Shown piece by piece: positions 1-9,305 of a stretch of DNA of 64,000 nt; position 1 is the first letter of the stretch; each line of letters starts with the position of its first letter. The notes under the pieces are model-generated. The model was given only the letters and a program-made list of their open reading frames with translations. It did not search any database and was not told the origin of the DNA. The position numbers and the translations under genes are program-made. The stretch covers positions 83,769 to 147,768 of the forward strand of contig NZ_KB905265.1 in assembly GCF_000378745.1 (NCBI RefSeq). The letters are read 5' to 3'. The DNA comes from Prevotella amnii DSM 23384 = JCM 14753 (GTDB lineage Bacteria > Bacteroidota > Bacteroidia > Bacteroidales > Bacteroidaceae).

Positions 1-422
1 GTAAAGAAAGTTGCCACTGCGCCACCTAACAACAAAGGCCCTAATATTCCATTAATAATCAAACATACCTGAAAAGTCTTTACGCCTAACAAGTTGCCAG
101 CCTTATTCTGATATTCATAGCTCACAGCCTGAATAATAAAAGAGAACAATATAGCAACCCATACCCAATAAGCACTACCAAAACTGGTACTATAAAACAA
201 AGGGAAAGATGCAAAAAATGCGCCACCAAAGGTAACAAGCGTGGTAAAGGTAAACTCCCATTTACGCCCAGTAGAATTGATAACTAACCTACGTTCAACA
301 TCATCTTTTCCTAACTGGAAAATCATGGAATTTGCACCTTGTACAAACATCAAAAAAACTAATAGCGATCCTAATAAAGCGATGATGAACCACCAATAAT
401 GTTGTAAAAAATCGTATGTCAT
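1..422 (-). CDS. cydB: Cytochrome bd ubiquinol oxidase subunit II, N-terminal part
   Basis: Only the first 140 or so codons are in the window; the gene runs off the left edge. It encodes the second membrane subunit of the bd-type quinol oxidase, which reduces oxygen to water in the inner membrane. The start MTYDFLQHYWWF, followed by hydrophobic helices and the segment GANSMIFQLGKDDVERRLVINS, is typical of CydB. The ATG overlaps the TGA stop of cydA (ATGA), so the two are probably translationally coupled. The call rests on sequence likeness and on position directly after cydA. Confidence 0.95.
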   Translation of the reverse strand, partial: MTYDFLQHYWWFIIALLGSLLVFLMFVQGANSMIFQLGKDDVERRLVINSTGRKWEFTFTTLVTFGGAFFASFPLFYSTSFGSAYWVWVAILFSFIIQAVSYEYQNKAGNLLGVKTFQVCLIINGILGPLLLGGAVATFF

Positions 423-1948
423 AGTTCTGGTCCTTTCTTTATTTGTTTACACATAATACTAACTTCTACCGCAAGCATTGTTGTAAACAATACTAAGAAC
501 AGGAAGAAGGTAAATGCTACGCCACCACTTGAGATATCACTTACAGATACCCATGTTGGCAACATGTCTTGAATAGTCCATGGCTGACGCCCCATCTCGG
601 CAACAATCCAACCACTCTCACTTGCAATAAAAGCTAATGGTATAAGAGCTATACCTACATAGTGAAGCCACTTTGCTTTAGCAATATCTTTCTTATAAAC
701 GAAGAAAATAATAACTATAAAAGCAAGAACGAACAATGAGCCTAAGCCTACCATTATACGGAAAGACCAGAATGTTATAGGAATATGAGGTACTGTCTGC
801 TGAGCATTTTTGATATAACCATAACCAAAATATTTCATATCACGCTCTAAAACTTTTCTATTAGCTTCCTTATTCTTACCAGCACGAAAATCTTTCAACG
901 CCTTAATAGCATTACGTCCACGAGCCATCTTTTCAGCTAAAGAAGGTTGTTTTACGCCCTTATGATCAGTATAACCATTAATAATATCATGCACTCCGGG
1001 TACAAAACCATTAGCATCATGAGTAGCTAATAACGATAACATATTAGGTATCTTTATGCCCTTAGCCTCTTTTGGCGAAGCCTCTATATTAGGCTGCTCT
1101 GTAACACCTGCTATCGCTGTTAAGCCTTGTGCATTACCACCTGTATAAAGAGCCTCCATGGCAGCAAGTTTCATTGGCTGAGTCTGAGCCACCATATAAG
1201 CAGAATTATCACCAGTGAAAGCCGCTAATAAAGACGACACTAACCCTACTATAGCTCCTATCTTTATACTTTGTCGAGCCAACTCTGTATGCTTATTACG
1301 CAAAAGATACCAACAACCCACACCTACAGTAAAAGCTGCACCTAACAGCCATGACGAAGTTACGGTGTGAGTAAACTTATCTATTGCAAAAGGGCTTAAA
1401 GCTACATCGGCAAATGATGTCATCTCATTACGCATTGTCTCTGGGTTAAAAGAACAACCTACAGGATCTTGCATCCAAGAGTTTGCTACTAATATCCACC
1501 ATGCTGAAATAGTAGCTCCTAAGCCTGTAAGCCACGTAGATGCTAAATGAAAGCCTTTTGACACCTTATTCCAACCAAAAAACATAACTGCAACGAAAGT
1601 AGATTCCATAAAGAAAGCAAGAATACCTTCCACTGCAAGTGGAGCTCCAAAAATATCTCCAACAAACCATGAGTAATTACTCCAGTTTGTACCAAACTCG
1701 AACTCCAAGATAATACCTGTTGCTATACCTATAGCAAAGTTAATACCAAAGATACGTTGCCAAAACTTTGAAGCAGTACGCCAAAAATCTTTACCTGTGC
1801 GATAATAGCACGTTTCCATAATACCCATTATAACCGCCAAACCTAAGGTTAAGGGTACAAATAACCAGTGATACATTGAGGTGAGTGCGAATTGTGCACG
1901 CGACCAGTCGATTGTACCTTGGTCGATTGCTAAAAGCAAATGTTCCAT
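419..1948 (-). CDS. cydA: Cytochrome bd ubiquinol oxidase subunit I
   Basis: Catalytic subunit of cytochrome bd, which oxidises quinol and carries hemes b558, b595 and d in the inner membrane. The 509-residue protein has the expected heme ligands: His27 in the first helix (SMYHWLF), His194 (KFTHTVTSSW) and Met452 in GWIVAEMGRQPW, which is a CydA signature. Several hydrophobic helices are visible. It lies between the small DUF4492 gene and cydB, all on the minus strand, the usual Bacteroidales arrangement. Oxygen scavenging at low oxygen tension is the likely role in an anaerobe (inference from the family). Confidence 0.97.
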   Translation of the reverse strand: MEHLLLAIDQGTIDWSRAQFALTSMYHWLFVPLTLGLAVIMGIMETCYYRTGKDFWRTASKFWQRIFGINFAIGIATGIILEFEFGTNWSNYSWFVGDIFGAPLAVEGILAFFMESTFVAVMFFGWNKVSKGFHLASTWLTGLGATISAWWILVANSWMQDPVGCSFNPETMRNEMTSFADVALSPFAIDKFTHTVTSSWLLGAAFTVGVGCWYLLRNKHTELARQSIKIGAIVGLVSSLLAAFTGDNSAYMVAQTQPMKLAAMEALYTGGNAQGLTAIAGVTEQPNIEASPKEAKGIKIPNMLSLLATHDANGFVPGVHDIINGYTDHKGVKQPSLAEKMARGRNAIKALKDFRAGKNKEANRKVLERDMKYFGYGYIKNAQQTVPHIPITFWSFRIMVGLGSLFVLAFIVIIFFVYKKDIAKAKWLHYVGIALIPLAFIASESGWIVAEMGRQPWTIQDMLPTWVSVSDISSGGVAFTFFLFLVLFTTMLAVEVSIMCKQIKKGPEL

Positions 1949-2050
1949 ACTTTTTTATAATTAAATTTATATTTTATGTTACTATTATTTCGGTTAATAT
2001 TCTATATTATACAAAAAATCTTGTTCGCAATAAGGCTAAACACACTTCAC

Positions 2051-2269
2051 CTACTGCCTTTTTATCAATTCTTTTCCTACAAAATTGGCCTCTTGCCCTT
2101 TGACTGTTTTTTCTTTAAGAAAGTTAGGAAAGAAAAAGACTCGAAGAATTGCAAACATAATAAAAAGCTTAATTATTATGATCAACCACAAGGTTTTACC
2201 TATCGTCATGTGTCGAAAGCCATCATAGTATAAATCGAAAGCACGATACCAAAAACTACATTTCTTCAT
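2051..2269 (-). CDS. DUF4492 family small membrane protein of the cyd operon
   Basis: A 72-residue protein with an aromatic, basic N-terminus, the stretch YYDGFRHMTIGKTLW, and one hydrophobic helix (about residues 27-48) ending in FFFPNFL. This pattern and its place about 100 bp ahead of cydA match the DUF4492 family, known from Bacteroidota and Campylobacterota next to cydAB. The function has not been established; a small accessory subunit like CydX is a reasonable guess. A reading frame on the other strand overlaps it but looks like no known protein. Confidence 0.85.
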   Translation of the reverse strand: MKKCSFWYRAFDLYYDGFRHMTIGKTLWLIIIIKLFIMFAILRVFFFPNFLKEKTVKGQEANFVGKELIKRQ

Positions 2270-2312
2270 AAATAAAAATCTTCTTCTTTTGTGTTTTATT
2301 CTATTTCTTTGG

Positions 2313-2339
2313 CAAAAATAAGTATTTTTTTCTGCACAA
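2313..2339 (-). promoter_or_regulatory. Putative promoter of the DUF4492-cydAB operon
   Basis: On the minus strand TATTTTTG (2313-2320) matches the Bacteroidetes -7 element TAnnTTTG. A TTG at 2337-2339 could serve as -33, but the 16 nt spacing is shorter than the usual 19-21. It lies about 45 bp before the DUF4492 start. Confidence 0.4.
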
Positions 2340-2402
2340 TGGTCTATTCTTCTATAAAATTATATACATTAACGCAAAAAAACGTATGAACCCTATTTTC
2401 AC

Positions 2403-2434
2403 TTTGAACTAAGAGAAAAAAATTGCTACCTTTG
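2403..2434 (+). promoter_or_regulatory. Promoter of the TolC/HlyD/ABC-2 export operon
   Basis: TTTG at 2403-2406, 20 nt spacing, then TACCTTTG at 2427-2434 fit the Bacteroidetes housekeeping sigma promoter (-33 TTTG, -7 TAnnTTTG). The tolC-like start codon is 26 bp downstream. Confidence 0.75.
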
Positions 2435-2460
2435 CTTATTATTAGAAAAATCAGATTTAA

Positions 2461-3957
2461 ATGAGAAAGTTATTGCTATTTTTAATATTAGGCTCACTCT
2501 CCTTAAGGGCATCAGCACAGGATACTATTTCTATAGAAAAGTGTCATGAGTTAGCTATACAAAATAACAGACAGTTGCAAATATCAAAACTTACAAAAGA
2601 AGTAGCAGAAAACACTTATAAAGTAGCAAAGACAAAATATCTTCCACGAGTAAACGGTTTGGCAAGTTATGAACATTTTTCTAAAGAAATTTCATTATTA
2701 AACAATGAACAAAAAAACATCTTGTCTAATCTTGGAACAAACTCAATAGGGCATTTAGGGTCGGCTATTGAAAATAACCTCACCTCTCTTACAAAACAAG
2801 GTATCATTTCAAGTAATACCGCATCACACCTAAAGCAAGTACTCAGCGGTGTAACCACTCCACTTTCACAAGTGGGTGATAACATAGGAAACCAAATAAA
2901 AGAAGCTTTCAGGACAGATACAAGAAATATTTATAATGCTGGGATTATTTTTTCACAACCTATTTATATGGGGGGTGCTATTAAAGCCGCTAATGATATG
3001 GCTATTATTGGTAAATCGGTAGCCTCCAACACTATGGAACTTAAACGGCAGATGATCTTATATGCCGTAGATAATGCTTATTGGCTTGCTGTTTCATTAA
3101 AAAAGAAAGAAATGCTTGCTACTAAATACAAAGATTTAGCTAAAAAACTAAGTGATGATGTACAAAAAATGATAAAAGAAGGCGTAGCAACAAAGGCTGA
3201 TGGATTAAAAGTAGCTGTAGTTGTTAACACTGCAGAATTGCAATTATCACAAATACAAAGCATAGAAGCAATAGCAAAGATGGCTCTATGTGAGCTTTGT
3301 GGCATAGCCTTAAATAGCGACTTAATATTAAAAGATGAACAAGCTCAGTCTATCGCTCCTCTTGATAATATAGAGGAAACAACCCCTTCCGCATCTGCGA
3401 TATGTGCACAACGTCCTGAATTAAGACTACTTCAGAACACTATTGATTTAAGCAAACAAAACACAAAAATAATAAAATCGCTATATTTGCCGCACATTCT
3501 CTTAACAGGTGGCTACTCTGTGATGAATCCAAATCTTTTTAATGGATTTCAAAACAAATTTACTGACTTATGGAATATAGGTATAGTAGTGCATGTTCCT
3601 ATATGGAACTGGGGTGAGGGGAAATATAAAATAAGAGCTACAAAAGCAGCAACCAGTATTGCTAACTTAGAGCTTCAAGATGCAATACAGAAAATAAATT
3701 TAGAGATAGAACAATATCAACTCCGTCTAAAGTGCGCAAAGAAACAACTTAATACCGCTAAAAAGAATTTACAAGCAGCAGAAGAAAACCTTAGATGTGC
3801 TAACATTGGCTTTAAAGAAGGAGTGATGACCGTTACAGAAGTAATGCTTGCTCAAACGGCATGGCAAACAGCAAAAACATCTATTATAGACTCTGAAATA
3901 GCAGTTAGATTAGCACAGACAGGACTGCAAAAGGCATTAGGAACTATTGACAATTAA
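2461..3957 (+). CDS. TolC family outer membrane efflux protein
   Basis: A 498-residue outer membrane factor, the trimeric exit duct of tripartite efflux or type I export systems. A signal peptide is visible (MRKLLLFLILGSLSLRASAQ), followed by the opening motif ISIEKCHELAIQNN common to the family. Two helical repeat halves rich in Gln, Asn, Ala and Lys follow, including TKYLPRV early and KSLYLPHILL late. It is the first gene of a four-gene operon with a HlyD adaptor and two ABC-2 permeases, so it probably delivers their substrate across the outer membrane. The substrate cannot be told from sequence. Confidence 0.92.
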   Translation: MRKLLLFLILGSLSLRASAQDTISIEKCHELAIQNNRQLQISKLTKEVAENTYKVAKTKYLPRVNGLASYEHFSKEISLLNNEQKNILSNLGTNSIGHLGSAIENNLTSLTKQGIISSNTASHLKQVLSGVTTPLSQVGDNIGNQIKEAFRTDTRNIYNAGIIFSQPIYMGGAIKAANDMAIIGKSVASNTMELKRQMILYAVDNAYWLAVSLKKKEMLATKYKDLAKKLSDDVQKMIKEGVATKADGLKVAVVVNTAELQLSQIQSIEAIAKMALCELCGIALNSDLILKDEQAQSIAPLDNIEETTPSASAICAQRPELRLLQNTIDLSKQNTKIIKSLYLPHILLTGGYSVMNPNLFNGFQNKFTDLWNIGIVVHVPIWNWGEGKYKIRATKAATSIANLELQDAIQKINLEIEQYQLRLKCAKKQLNTAKKNLQAAEENLRCANIGFKEGVMTVTEVMLAQTAWQTAKTSIIDSEIAVRLAQTGLQKALGTIDN

Positions 3958-4024
3958 ACACACTGACTTCTGAAAAGTATATAATATTTTTTTTATCATC
4001 TCTCTACTTAAATATTAAAATAAA

Positions 4025-5008
4025 ATGAAAAATAAATCACAAAAAAGTAATATTCTTTTAGCCGTTTTAGGCTTTATAGCTGTAGTAGTAGCTGCCGGAC
4101 TAATAGGCTATTTTACCATGAGTAAACCTAAAGAGATTATTCAAGGAGAAGTGGAAGTAGAAGAATACCGCATTGCTTGCAAGCTCCCAGGTCGTATAAC
4201 AAGTATTAAGGTAAAAGAGGGCGACTTTGTACATAAAGGTGATGTTTTAGCTGTTTTAGCTATCCCTGAAGCAAAAGCACAGGAAAAAGTAGTAGAAGCT
4301 ACAGCCGATGCTACTTCTGCCTTAAGCGATTTAGCCTCAGCTCCTACTCGTAAAGAAGCTATAAATGCCGCCTTCCAAGTATATCAGCAAGCTATTGCAG
4401 CAAGAGATATTGCAGAAAAAACTTATGGTCGTATGCAACGATTATATGAAGAAGGAGTGATGACTGCACAAAAAAAAGATGAAGCCTTAGCAGCTTTTCA
4501 AACTACAAAAGCAGGAGTAGAAGTAGCTAAATCTAATTTAGAACTTCTAAAAAGTGGTGTACGAAAACAAGCTAAAGAAGCTGCCAAGAAACAAGCACAA
4601 GTAGCTAAATCGGCTGTAGGTGTTGTAAAATCTATATTAAAAGAAACTGTACAGCGTGCCACTAAAGATGGAGAGGTAGATGAAATCTATCCAAAAGAAG
4701 GAGAATTAGTTGGCTTTGGAAGTCCGATTATGAATATTTTGCTCACAGATGAGGTAAAAGGAGTCTTTAATGTTCGCGAAGATCAATTAAAAAGACTTAA
4801 CAAAGGAAAGACCTTCAAAGTATTTGTTCCTGCACTGAATAAAGAAATAACAATGGTAGTAACTAATATTAAAGATGCTGGGTCGTATGCTGTTTGGAAA
4901 GCCACAAAGACTAATGGGCAATACGATTTAAGAACATTTCAAATAAAAGCAAAGCCTACACAGAACGTAAAAGGATTATTAAATGGTATGTCTTTAATTA
5001 TAAAATAA
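4025..5008 (+). CDS. HlyD family periplasmic adaptor (membrane fusion protein)
   Basis: A 327-residue adaptor that joins an inner membrane transporter to the TolC-like duct. One N-terminal anchor (about residues 9-32) is followed by a biotinyl-lipoyl half-motif (CKLPGRITSIKVKEGDFVHKG). Next come a long Ala/Lys-rich coiled coil (about 85-205), the second lipoyl half (GEVDEIYPKEGELVGFG) and a beta-barrel region. This order is that of the YbhG/YhiI/EmrA type. It starts 67 bp after the tolC-like gene and ends 4 bp before the first permease. Confidence 0.92.
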   Translation: MKNKSQKSNILLAVLGFIAVVVAAGLIGYFTMSKPKEIIQGEVEVEEYRIACKLPGRITSIKVKEGDFVHKGDVLAVLAIPEAKAQEKVVEATADATSALSDLASAPTRKEAINAAFQVYQQAIAARDIAEKTYGRMQRLYEEGVMTAQKKDEALAAFQTTKAGVEVAKSNLELLKSGVRKQAKEAAKKQAQVAKSAVGVVKSILKETVQRATKDGEVDEIYPKEGELVGFGSPIMNILLTDEVKGVFNVREDQLKRLNKGKTFKVFVPALNKEITMVVTNIKDAGSYAVWKATKTNGQYDLRTFQIKAKPTQNVKGLLNGMSLIIK

Positions 5009-5012
5009 AAGA

Positions 5013-6185
5013 ATGAGAACTATCATTCATAATATTTTAAGAATATCTATTCGCGAGATAGGATTTATGCGTAGAAATCCTATATACCTTACTTGTGCTA
5101 TCATCTTTCCTTTGCTTGCTATAAGTTTTTTTACGTCCCTTATGTCAGAAGGGCAACCGCAACAAATACCTATAGGCATTATAGATAATGACCACACCCC
5201 TACTACACAAAAGATAGCTTTAAAATTAGAGTCTTTACAAGGTACAAAAATAACATCTTACTATACTAACACAACTATGGCTCGAGAAGCTGTACAACGT
5301 GGAGAAATATATGCCTATTTATTAATACCAAAAGGTACTACAAAAAAGCTATTTACTAAACGTCAGCCTATTATCTCTTTCTATTACAGCAATGTAACAT
5401 TATTAGCAGGAGGTATGACTTTTAAAGATTTAAAAACTATCACAGCTCTTATAGCAGCATCTGTCGGAGTTGAAAAATTATCAATGCTTGGCAAGACATC
5501 TCATGAGATAAGATCTTTTTTACAACCAATTGCGCTCGATATCCACATGATACAAAACCCATGGTTAAATTATAATGTATATTTAAGCACTATAATGATA
5601 CCTGGAGTGTTAAGTATTTTTATGCTGCTATTAACAGTGTACACTATAGGAAAAGAATTGAAATTTGATAGATCGAAAGTTTGGTTACGGCTCGCTAATA
5701 ATAATATAATAGTGGCTTTAATAGGAAAATTGCTGCCTTTATTTCTAATTTTTCTCATTATTTTTTGGGGATTTGAATGGTATATATACGGATATTTATG
5801 TTTTCCACATGCTGGCGGATGGCTTAGATTACTAAGTTTAGGCTTATTAATGGTTACATCATCTATAGGCTTTGGAGTGTTTGTGTTTGGATTGATACCA
5901 TCTTTGCGTATGGCTATGAGTATATGCTCGCTATGGGGAGTGTTAGGATTTTCTGTTTGCGGAGCTACTTTCCCCCTATTTGCTATGGATCCTATTATAC
6001 AAGGAATAGCACAAATAGTACCTTTACGACATTATTGGATGATATATCAGGCAAGCATTTTTAACGGCTATCCCATCGCAGATGTATGGTATAATGTAAT
6101 GATACTATTAATATTTGCAGTTTTACCACTCCTTGTTATTTTTAATATTAAACGAGCAATGCTCAATTTCGTATACATACCATGA
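5013..6185 (+). CDS. ABC-2 type transporter permease
   Basis: A 390-residue membrane protein with an N-terminal helix (about residues 22-43) and a large external domain beginning QQIPIGIIDNDHT. Five or six C-terminal helices follow. This is the ABC-2 layout of YhhJ/YbhR-like exporters. The loop between helices (PGVLSIFMLLLTVYTIGKELK) and the late motif ATFPLFAMDPIIQGIAQIVP are typical. It overlaps the next, related permease by 4 bp (ATGA), so the two probably form a heterodimer. No ATP-binding protein is encoded in the operon. Confidence 0.9.
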   Translation: MRTIIHNILRISIREIGFMRRNPIYLTCAIIFPLLAISFFTSLMSEGQPQQIPIGIIDNDHTPTTQKIALKLESLQGTKITSYYTNTTMAREAVQRGEIYAYLLIPKGTTKKLFTKRQPIISFYYSNVTLLAGGMTFKDLKTITALIAASVGVEKLSMLGKTSHEIRSFLQPIALDIHMIQNPWLNYNVYLSTIMIPGVLSIFMLLLTVYTIGKELKFDRSKVWLRLANNNIIVALIGKLLPLFLIFLIIFWGFEWYIYGYLCFPHAGGWLRLLSLGLLMVTSSIGFGVFVFGLIPSLRMAMSICSLWGVLGFSVCGATFPLFAMDPIIQGIAQIVPLRHYWMIYQASIFNGYPIADVWYNVMILLIFAVLPLLVIFNIKRAMLNFVYIP

Positions 6186-7372
6186 AAAATGCTTCTAACA
6201 ACATCATAACTTTATTCTTTCGAGTACTCTTTAAAGAGTTTAAGATTATCTTCACTGACGAAGGTATATTGATGTTTGTTTTTATTGTACCCTTATTTTA
6301 TCCTTTACTCTATTCTTGGATTTATAACAACGAAGTTGTTAGAGAAGTACCTGTAGCTGTAGTTGATATGGCACATAGTAAATCTTCACGAGATTTTGTT
6401 CACGATTTTAACGCCTCGCCTTCGGTAGAAGCAACTTATTATTGTAACAATTTAGAAGAAGCAAAAGGGCTTGTAAAAAAACAAATTGTAAAAGGCATTT
6501 TATACTTTCCTCATGAATATGATAAAAATTTAATTAATGGAAAACAAGGCATAGTTAGTATTTACTGTGATATGAGCTTAATGCTTACCTATAAATCTAT
6601 ATATCTGGCAGCTTTAAACGTTTCATTAGAACAGAATAAAAAAATACAAAAACCTAAAAGTTTGAGCTTCACAAAACACGAAGAAGATCTAAACACAGAG
6701 CCTATAATAGTGAAAGATAAATCCATTTACAATATCACAGAAGGATATGGTAATGCTATTTTACCTGGCGTATTAATATTAATTATCCAACAGATATTGA
6801 TGCTTAGCATTGGGTTATCGGCAGGAACGATAAACGAACATAAAGATAAATTTTATTTAAAACTAAAAAGTACTATGGGAGGAATATACCTATTAACTTT
6901 TACAAAAACTATTGCTTATTTCTCTATATTTACTGTTTTAGTATCGTATATAACAATAGCCATTCCTCACTTTTTTGGCTTTACTATGCTCGCTACACCT
7001 GTTCCTCTAATTTGCTTACTAACACCTTACTTATTGTCTGCTATTTTCTTTGCTATGATAATATCTTTCTTTGTACGTTTGCGAGAAAATGTAATGCTTA
7101 TTATCGTGTTTACCTCTGTACCTTTTCTATTTATGTCAGGAGCAAACTGGCCATTAAATAATATTCCAAGTTTCTGGCAAGGAGTTAGCTGGCTTATTCC
7201 CTCCACATTCGGTATTCGAGGGTATCTCACATTAGCTTCATTAGGAGGTACTTTGGAAGACATCTTACCTTATTGTAGATATTTATGGATACAAACTTTT
7301 TCTTATTTTTTCATAGTTATAATATTTAATCTTATAACTATAAATAAGCCTCATAAAAATAAAAATATATAA
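6182..7372 (+). CDS. ABC-2 type transporter permease, second subunit
   Basis: A 396-residue paralogue of the preceding permease with the same layout: first helix at about residues 27-45 (FVFIVPLFYPLLYSW), then an external domain starting REVPVAVVDMAHS. Six helices at the C-terminus include FMSGANWPLNNIPSFWQGVSWLIPST, shortened forms of which recur in ABC-2 proteins. It is the last gene of the operon and is followed by a strong palindromic terminator. The transported substrate is unknown; drug or lipid export is usual for relatives. Confidence 0.9.
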   Translation: MKNASNNIITLFFRVLFKEFKIIFTDEGILMFVFIVPLFYPLLYSWIYNNEVVREVPVAVVDMAHSKSSRDFVHDFNASPSVEATYYCNNLEEAKGLVKKQIVKGILYFPHEYDKNLINGKQGIVSIYCDMSLMLTYKSIYLAALNVSLEQNKKIQKPKSLSFTKHEEDLNTEPIIVKDKSIYNITEGYGNAILPGVLILIIQQILMLSIGLSAGTINEHKDKFYLKLKSTMGGIYLLTFTKTIAYFSIFTVLVSYITIAIPHFFGFTMLATPVPLICLLTPYLLSAIFFAMIISFFVRLRENVMLIIVFTSVPFLFMSGANWPLNNIPSFWQGVSWLIPSTFGIRGYLTLASLGGTLEDILPYCRYLWIQTFSYFFIVIIFNLITINKPHKNKNI

Positions 7373-7376
7373 TAAT

Positions 7377-7418
7377 TATAAAGGAGATACACTTCTATAG
7401 AAGCATATCTCCTTTATA
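7377..7418. terminator. Bidirectional terminator between convergent genes
   Basis: A 42 bp palindrome, perfect except for two symmetric mismatches, with arms tataaaggagata and tatctcctttata. It lies between the convergent stops at 7372 and 7439 and is flanked by T-rich sequence on both strands. It should end both transcripts. Confidence 0.8.
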
Positions 7419-7436
7419 AAATAATGGCATAAAACC

Positions 7437-8258
7437 CTAGAAATCTTCATCAACACTCACGTCTTCAGCACGAAGATCAAGATCTTCTGCACTCTCATCA
7501 AACGTAGTGCGGTAACTTTCTTCTGTTAGTTTGTCATCATCAAACCCATCGTCTTCATCTTCTCCTACCTTTTGTTTCTCTATAAATTTATCATCTTCTC
7601 CCAGATCTAAATTATCATTTTCCTCTTCTAAAGATTCTTCATCAAAGTCATCATCTAATTTAAACTTTCCTTTACTTAATTTGATATTCTGCTTTTCTTT
7701 AACAAAAATAGCTTCTACCCAAGTGCCTTTAGCTACCTCTAATACCTCATAACCATCTTCTACCTTCTTTTGATACAACCCACCTGGCTTCTTTAACCTA
7801 TCTACTGGTAAAGTTGTAGTGCTAACATCAAAAGAACTGTTTATAATATCTTGTACACTTTGAGGAAGACTATCCCAGCCTCCACCAAAGTTGCGCTCAA
7901 GAACCTCTACAACCTTTTTAGCCGAAATATGTCCAATGTTTTCCCATGTCAAGTCAGTAATACGTAAGATAGGCTTCTTTTTAATAGCCCATGTAAAATA
8001 AGTGCTTTCATCTATATAAATATCTGACACCTGATATCCAAGAGCCTTATATTTCTCTAATACTTCGTTTCTCTTAATTTTAACCTCTTCAATAATAAAA
8101 GCACTCTTAATTACATCTACATAATGACGCCAATTTTCCTTAACGTCACCATCACGTTCTGCTTGCGCCCAAAGACGAAAAACATCACTTTCTTGTATAT
8201 CCCAAACTGTACTTTTTGTCAAGTTCTTTAAAGATAGTGCTTCTCCTTGTCTACTCAT
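7437..8258 (-). CDS. Conserved protein with a long acidic C-terminal tail
   Basis: I do not recognise a characterised family with certainty. The 273-residue protein is soluble. Residues 1-195 or so look folded and contain several Trp and basic stretches (WDIQESDVFRLWAQAERDGD near the start). The last 75 residues are almost entirely Asp, Glu, Asn and Ser, ending SVDEDF. The plan of a small domain followed by a polyanionic tail recalls RNA polymerase delta and histone-chaperone-like proteins, but that is only a resemblance of architecture. It has its own promoter and is monocistronic. Confidence 0.75.
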   Translation of the reverse strand: MSRQGEALSLKNLTKSTVWDIQESDVFRLWAQAERDGDVKENWRHYVDVIKSAFIIEEVKIKRNEVLEKYKALGYQVSDIYIDESTYFTWAIKKKPILRITDLTWENIGHISAKKVVEVLERNFGGGWDSLPQSVQDIINSSFDVSTTTLPVDRLKKPGGLYQKKVEDGYEVLEVAKGTWVEAIFVKEKQNIKLSKGKFKLDDDFDEESLEEENDNLDLGEDDKFIEKQKVGEDEDDGFDDDKLTEESYRTTFDESAEDLDLRAEDVSVDEDF

Positions 8259-8307
8259 TTTTATATCTCTTATAAATTTCTATTAACAACCATTTTAAAA
8301 GGTGATG

Positions 8308-8339
8308 CAAAAGTAAATACTAAAAGCTAATCTTCCAAA
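8308..8339 (-). promoter_or_regulatory. Promoter of the acidic-tail protein gene
   Basis: On the minus strand TTTG (8336-8339), 20 nt, then TACTTTTG (8308-8315) fit the Bacteroidetes promoter exactly. The start codon is 50 bp downstream. Confidence 0.72.
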
Positions 8340-8367
8340 CATTTTCTAAAAAAACAATAGAATATCT

Positions 8368-9276
8368 TTAATCTATACACCCTATAATATCTGTTAATGC
8401 CTTACAACCATGATTATCAAGCCATTTATTAATGCCTTTACAAACTTTAATTGACACCATTGGATCTACGAAATTAGCCGTTCCTATCTGAATAGCTGTT
8501 GCCCCTGCCATAAAAAACTCAATAGCATCTTCTGCTGTAGAAATTCCACCTAAACCTATTATGGGGATCTTAACAGCTTTTGCTACATCATTTACCATTC
8601 TTAAAGCTACAGGCTTAATGGCTGGACCACTAAGTCCTCCTGTACGAATACTAAGTTTAGGGCATCTACGTTCAATATCTATAGCCATACCCATTAGAGT
8701 ATTTATAAGCGACAACCCATCTGCCCCCTCATCTTCACAAGCTAATGCTATAGATGCTATATCGGTAACATTCGGCGATAACTTAACTATTAAAGTCTTA
8801 TCATAACATGCACGAACAGCCTTTACTACTGCCGCAGCTCCAGAACAAGTTACACCAAATGCCATACCTCCTTCTTTCACATTAGGACAAGATATATTAA
8901 GCTCTATTGCTGATATTTGCTTCAATTCATTGATTTTTTTAGATGCCTCTGCATAAGTCTCAGGAGAACTTCCACTAACATTTACTATAAACTGAGTATT
9001 AATATCCTTCAATTCAGGATATATATGATCACAAAAATAATCTACCCCTTTATTTTGTAATCCCACACAATTAAGCATTCCATGTTTAGTCTCAACCATT
9101 CTGGGATAATCATTTCCCTCACGAGCATATAAAGTAGTTCCTTTTACAAAAATACCTCCCAATTCTTCTAAAGGTACAAGATCTGCATATTCTAAACCAT
9201 ATCCAAAAGTTCCACTTGCTGTAGTCACTGGGTTTTTCAAACTTAAGGAAGAAATATTTACGTTTAAATTAGCCAT
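8368..9276 (-). CDS. pyrD: Dihydroorotate dehydrogenase B, catalytic subunit
   Basis: A 302-residue FMN enzyme that oxidises dihydroorotate to orotate in pyrimidine synthesis. It is class 1B: the active-site Cys130 lies in [10 protein letters not shown], and the FMN-binding glycine segments IIGLGGIST and [12 protein letters not shown] are near the C-terminus. Class 1B enzymes need the PyrK electron-transfer subunit, which is encoded 29 bp upstream in the same direction. The length is normal. Start [16 protein letters not shown] is the standard N-terminus. Confidence 0.97.
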   Translation of the reverse strand: MANLNVNISSLSLKNPVTTASGTFGYGLEYADLVPLEELGGIFVKGTTLYAREGNDYPRMVETKHGMLNCVGLQNKGVDYFCDHIYPELKDINTQFIVNVSGSSPETYAEASKKINELKQISAIELNISCPNVKEGGMAFGVTCSGAAAVVKAVRACYDKTLIVKLSPNVTDIASIALACEDEGADGLSLINTLMGMAIDIERRCPKLSIRTGGLSGPAIKPVALRMVNDVAKAVKIPIIGLGGISTAEDAIEFFMAGATAIQIGTANFVDPMVSIKVCKGINKWLDNHGCKALTDIIGCID

Positions 9277-9305
9277 TATATTTTTCTTTTAACATATACC
9301 TAAAC

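Noticed and set aside
1885..2233. Two plus-strand open frames around 2 kb
   Set aside because: They are antisense to the cydA start and to the DUF4492 gene; neither resembles a protein.
2968..2975. Six-G run in the TolC gene as a second phase-variable tract
   Set aside because: It is short, in frame, and encodes a normal Met-Gly-Gly; six bases are not markedly unstable.
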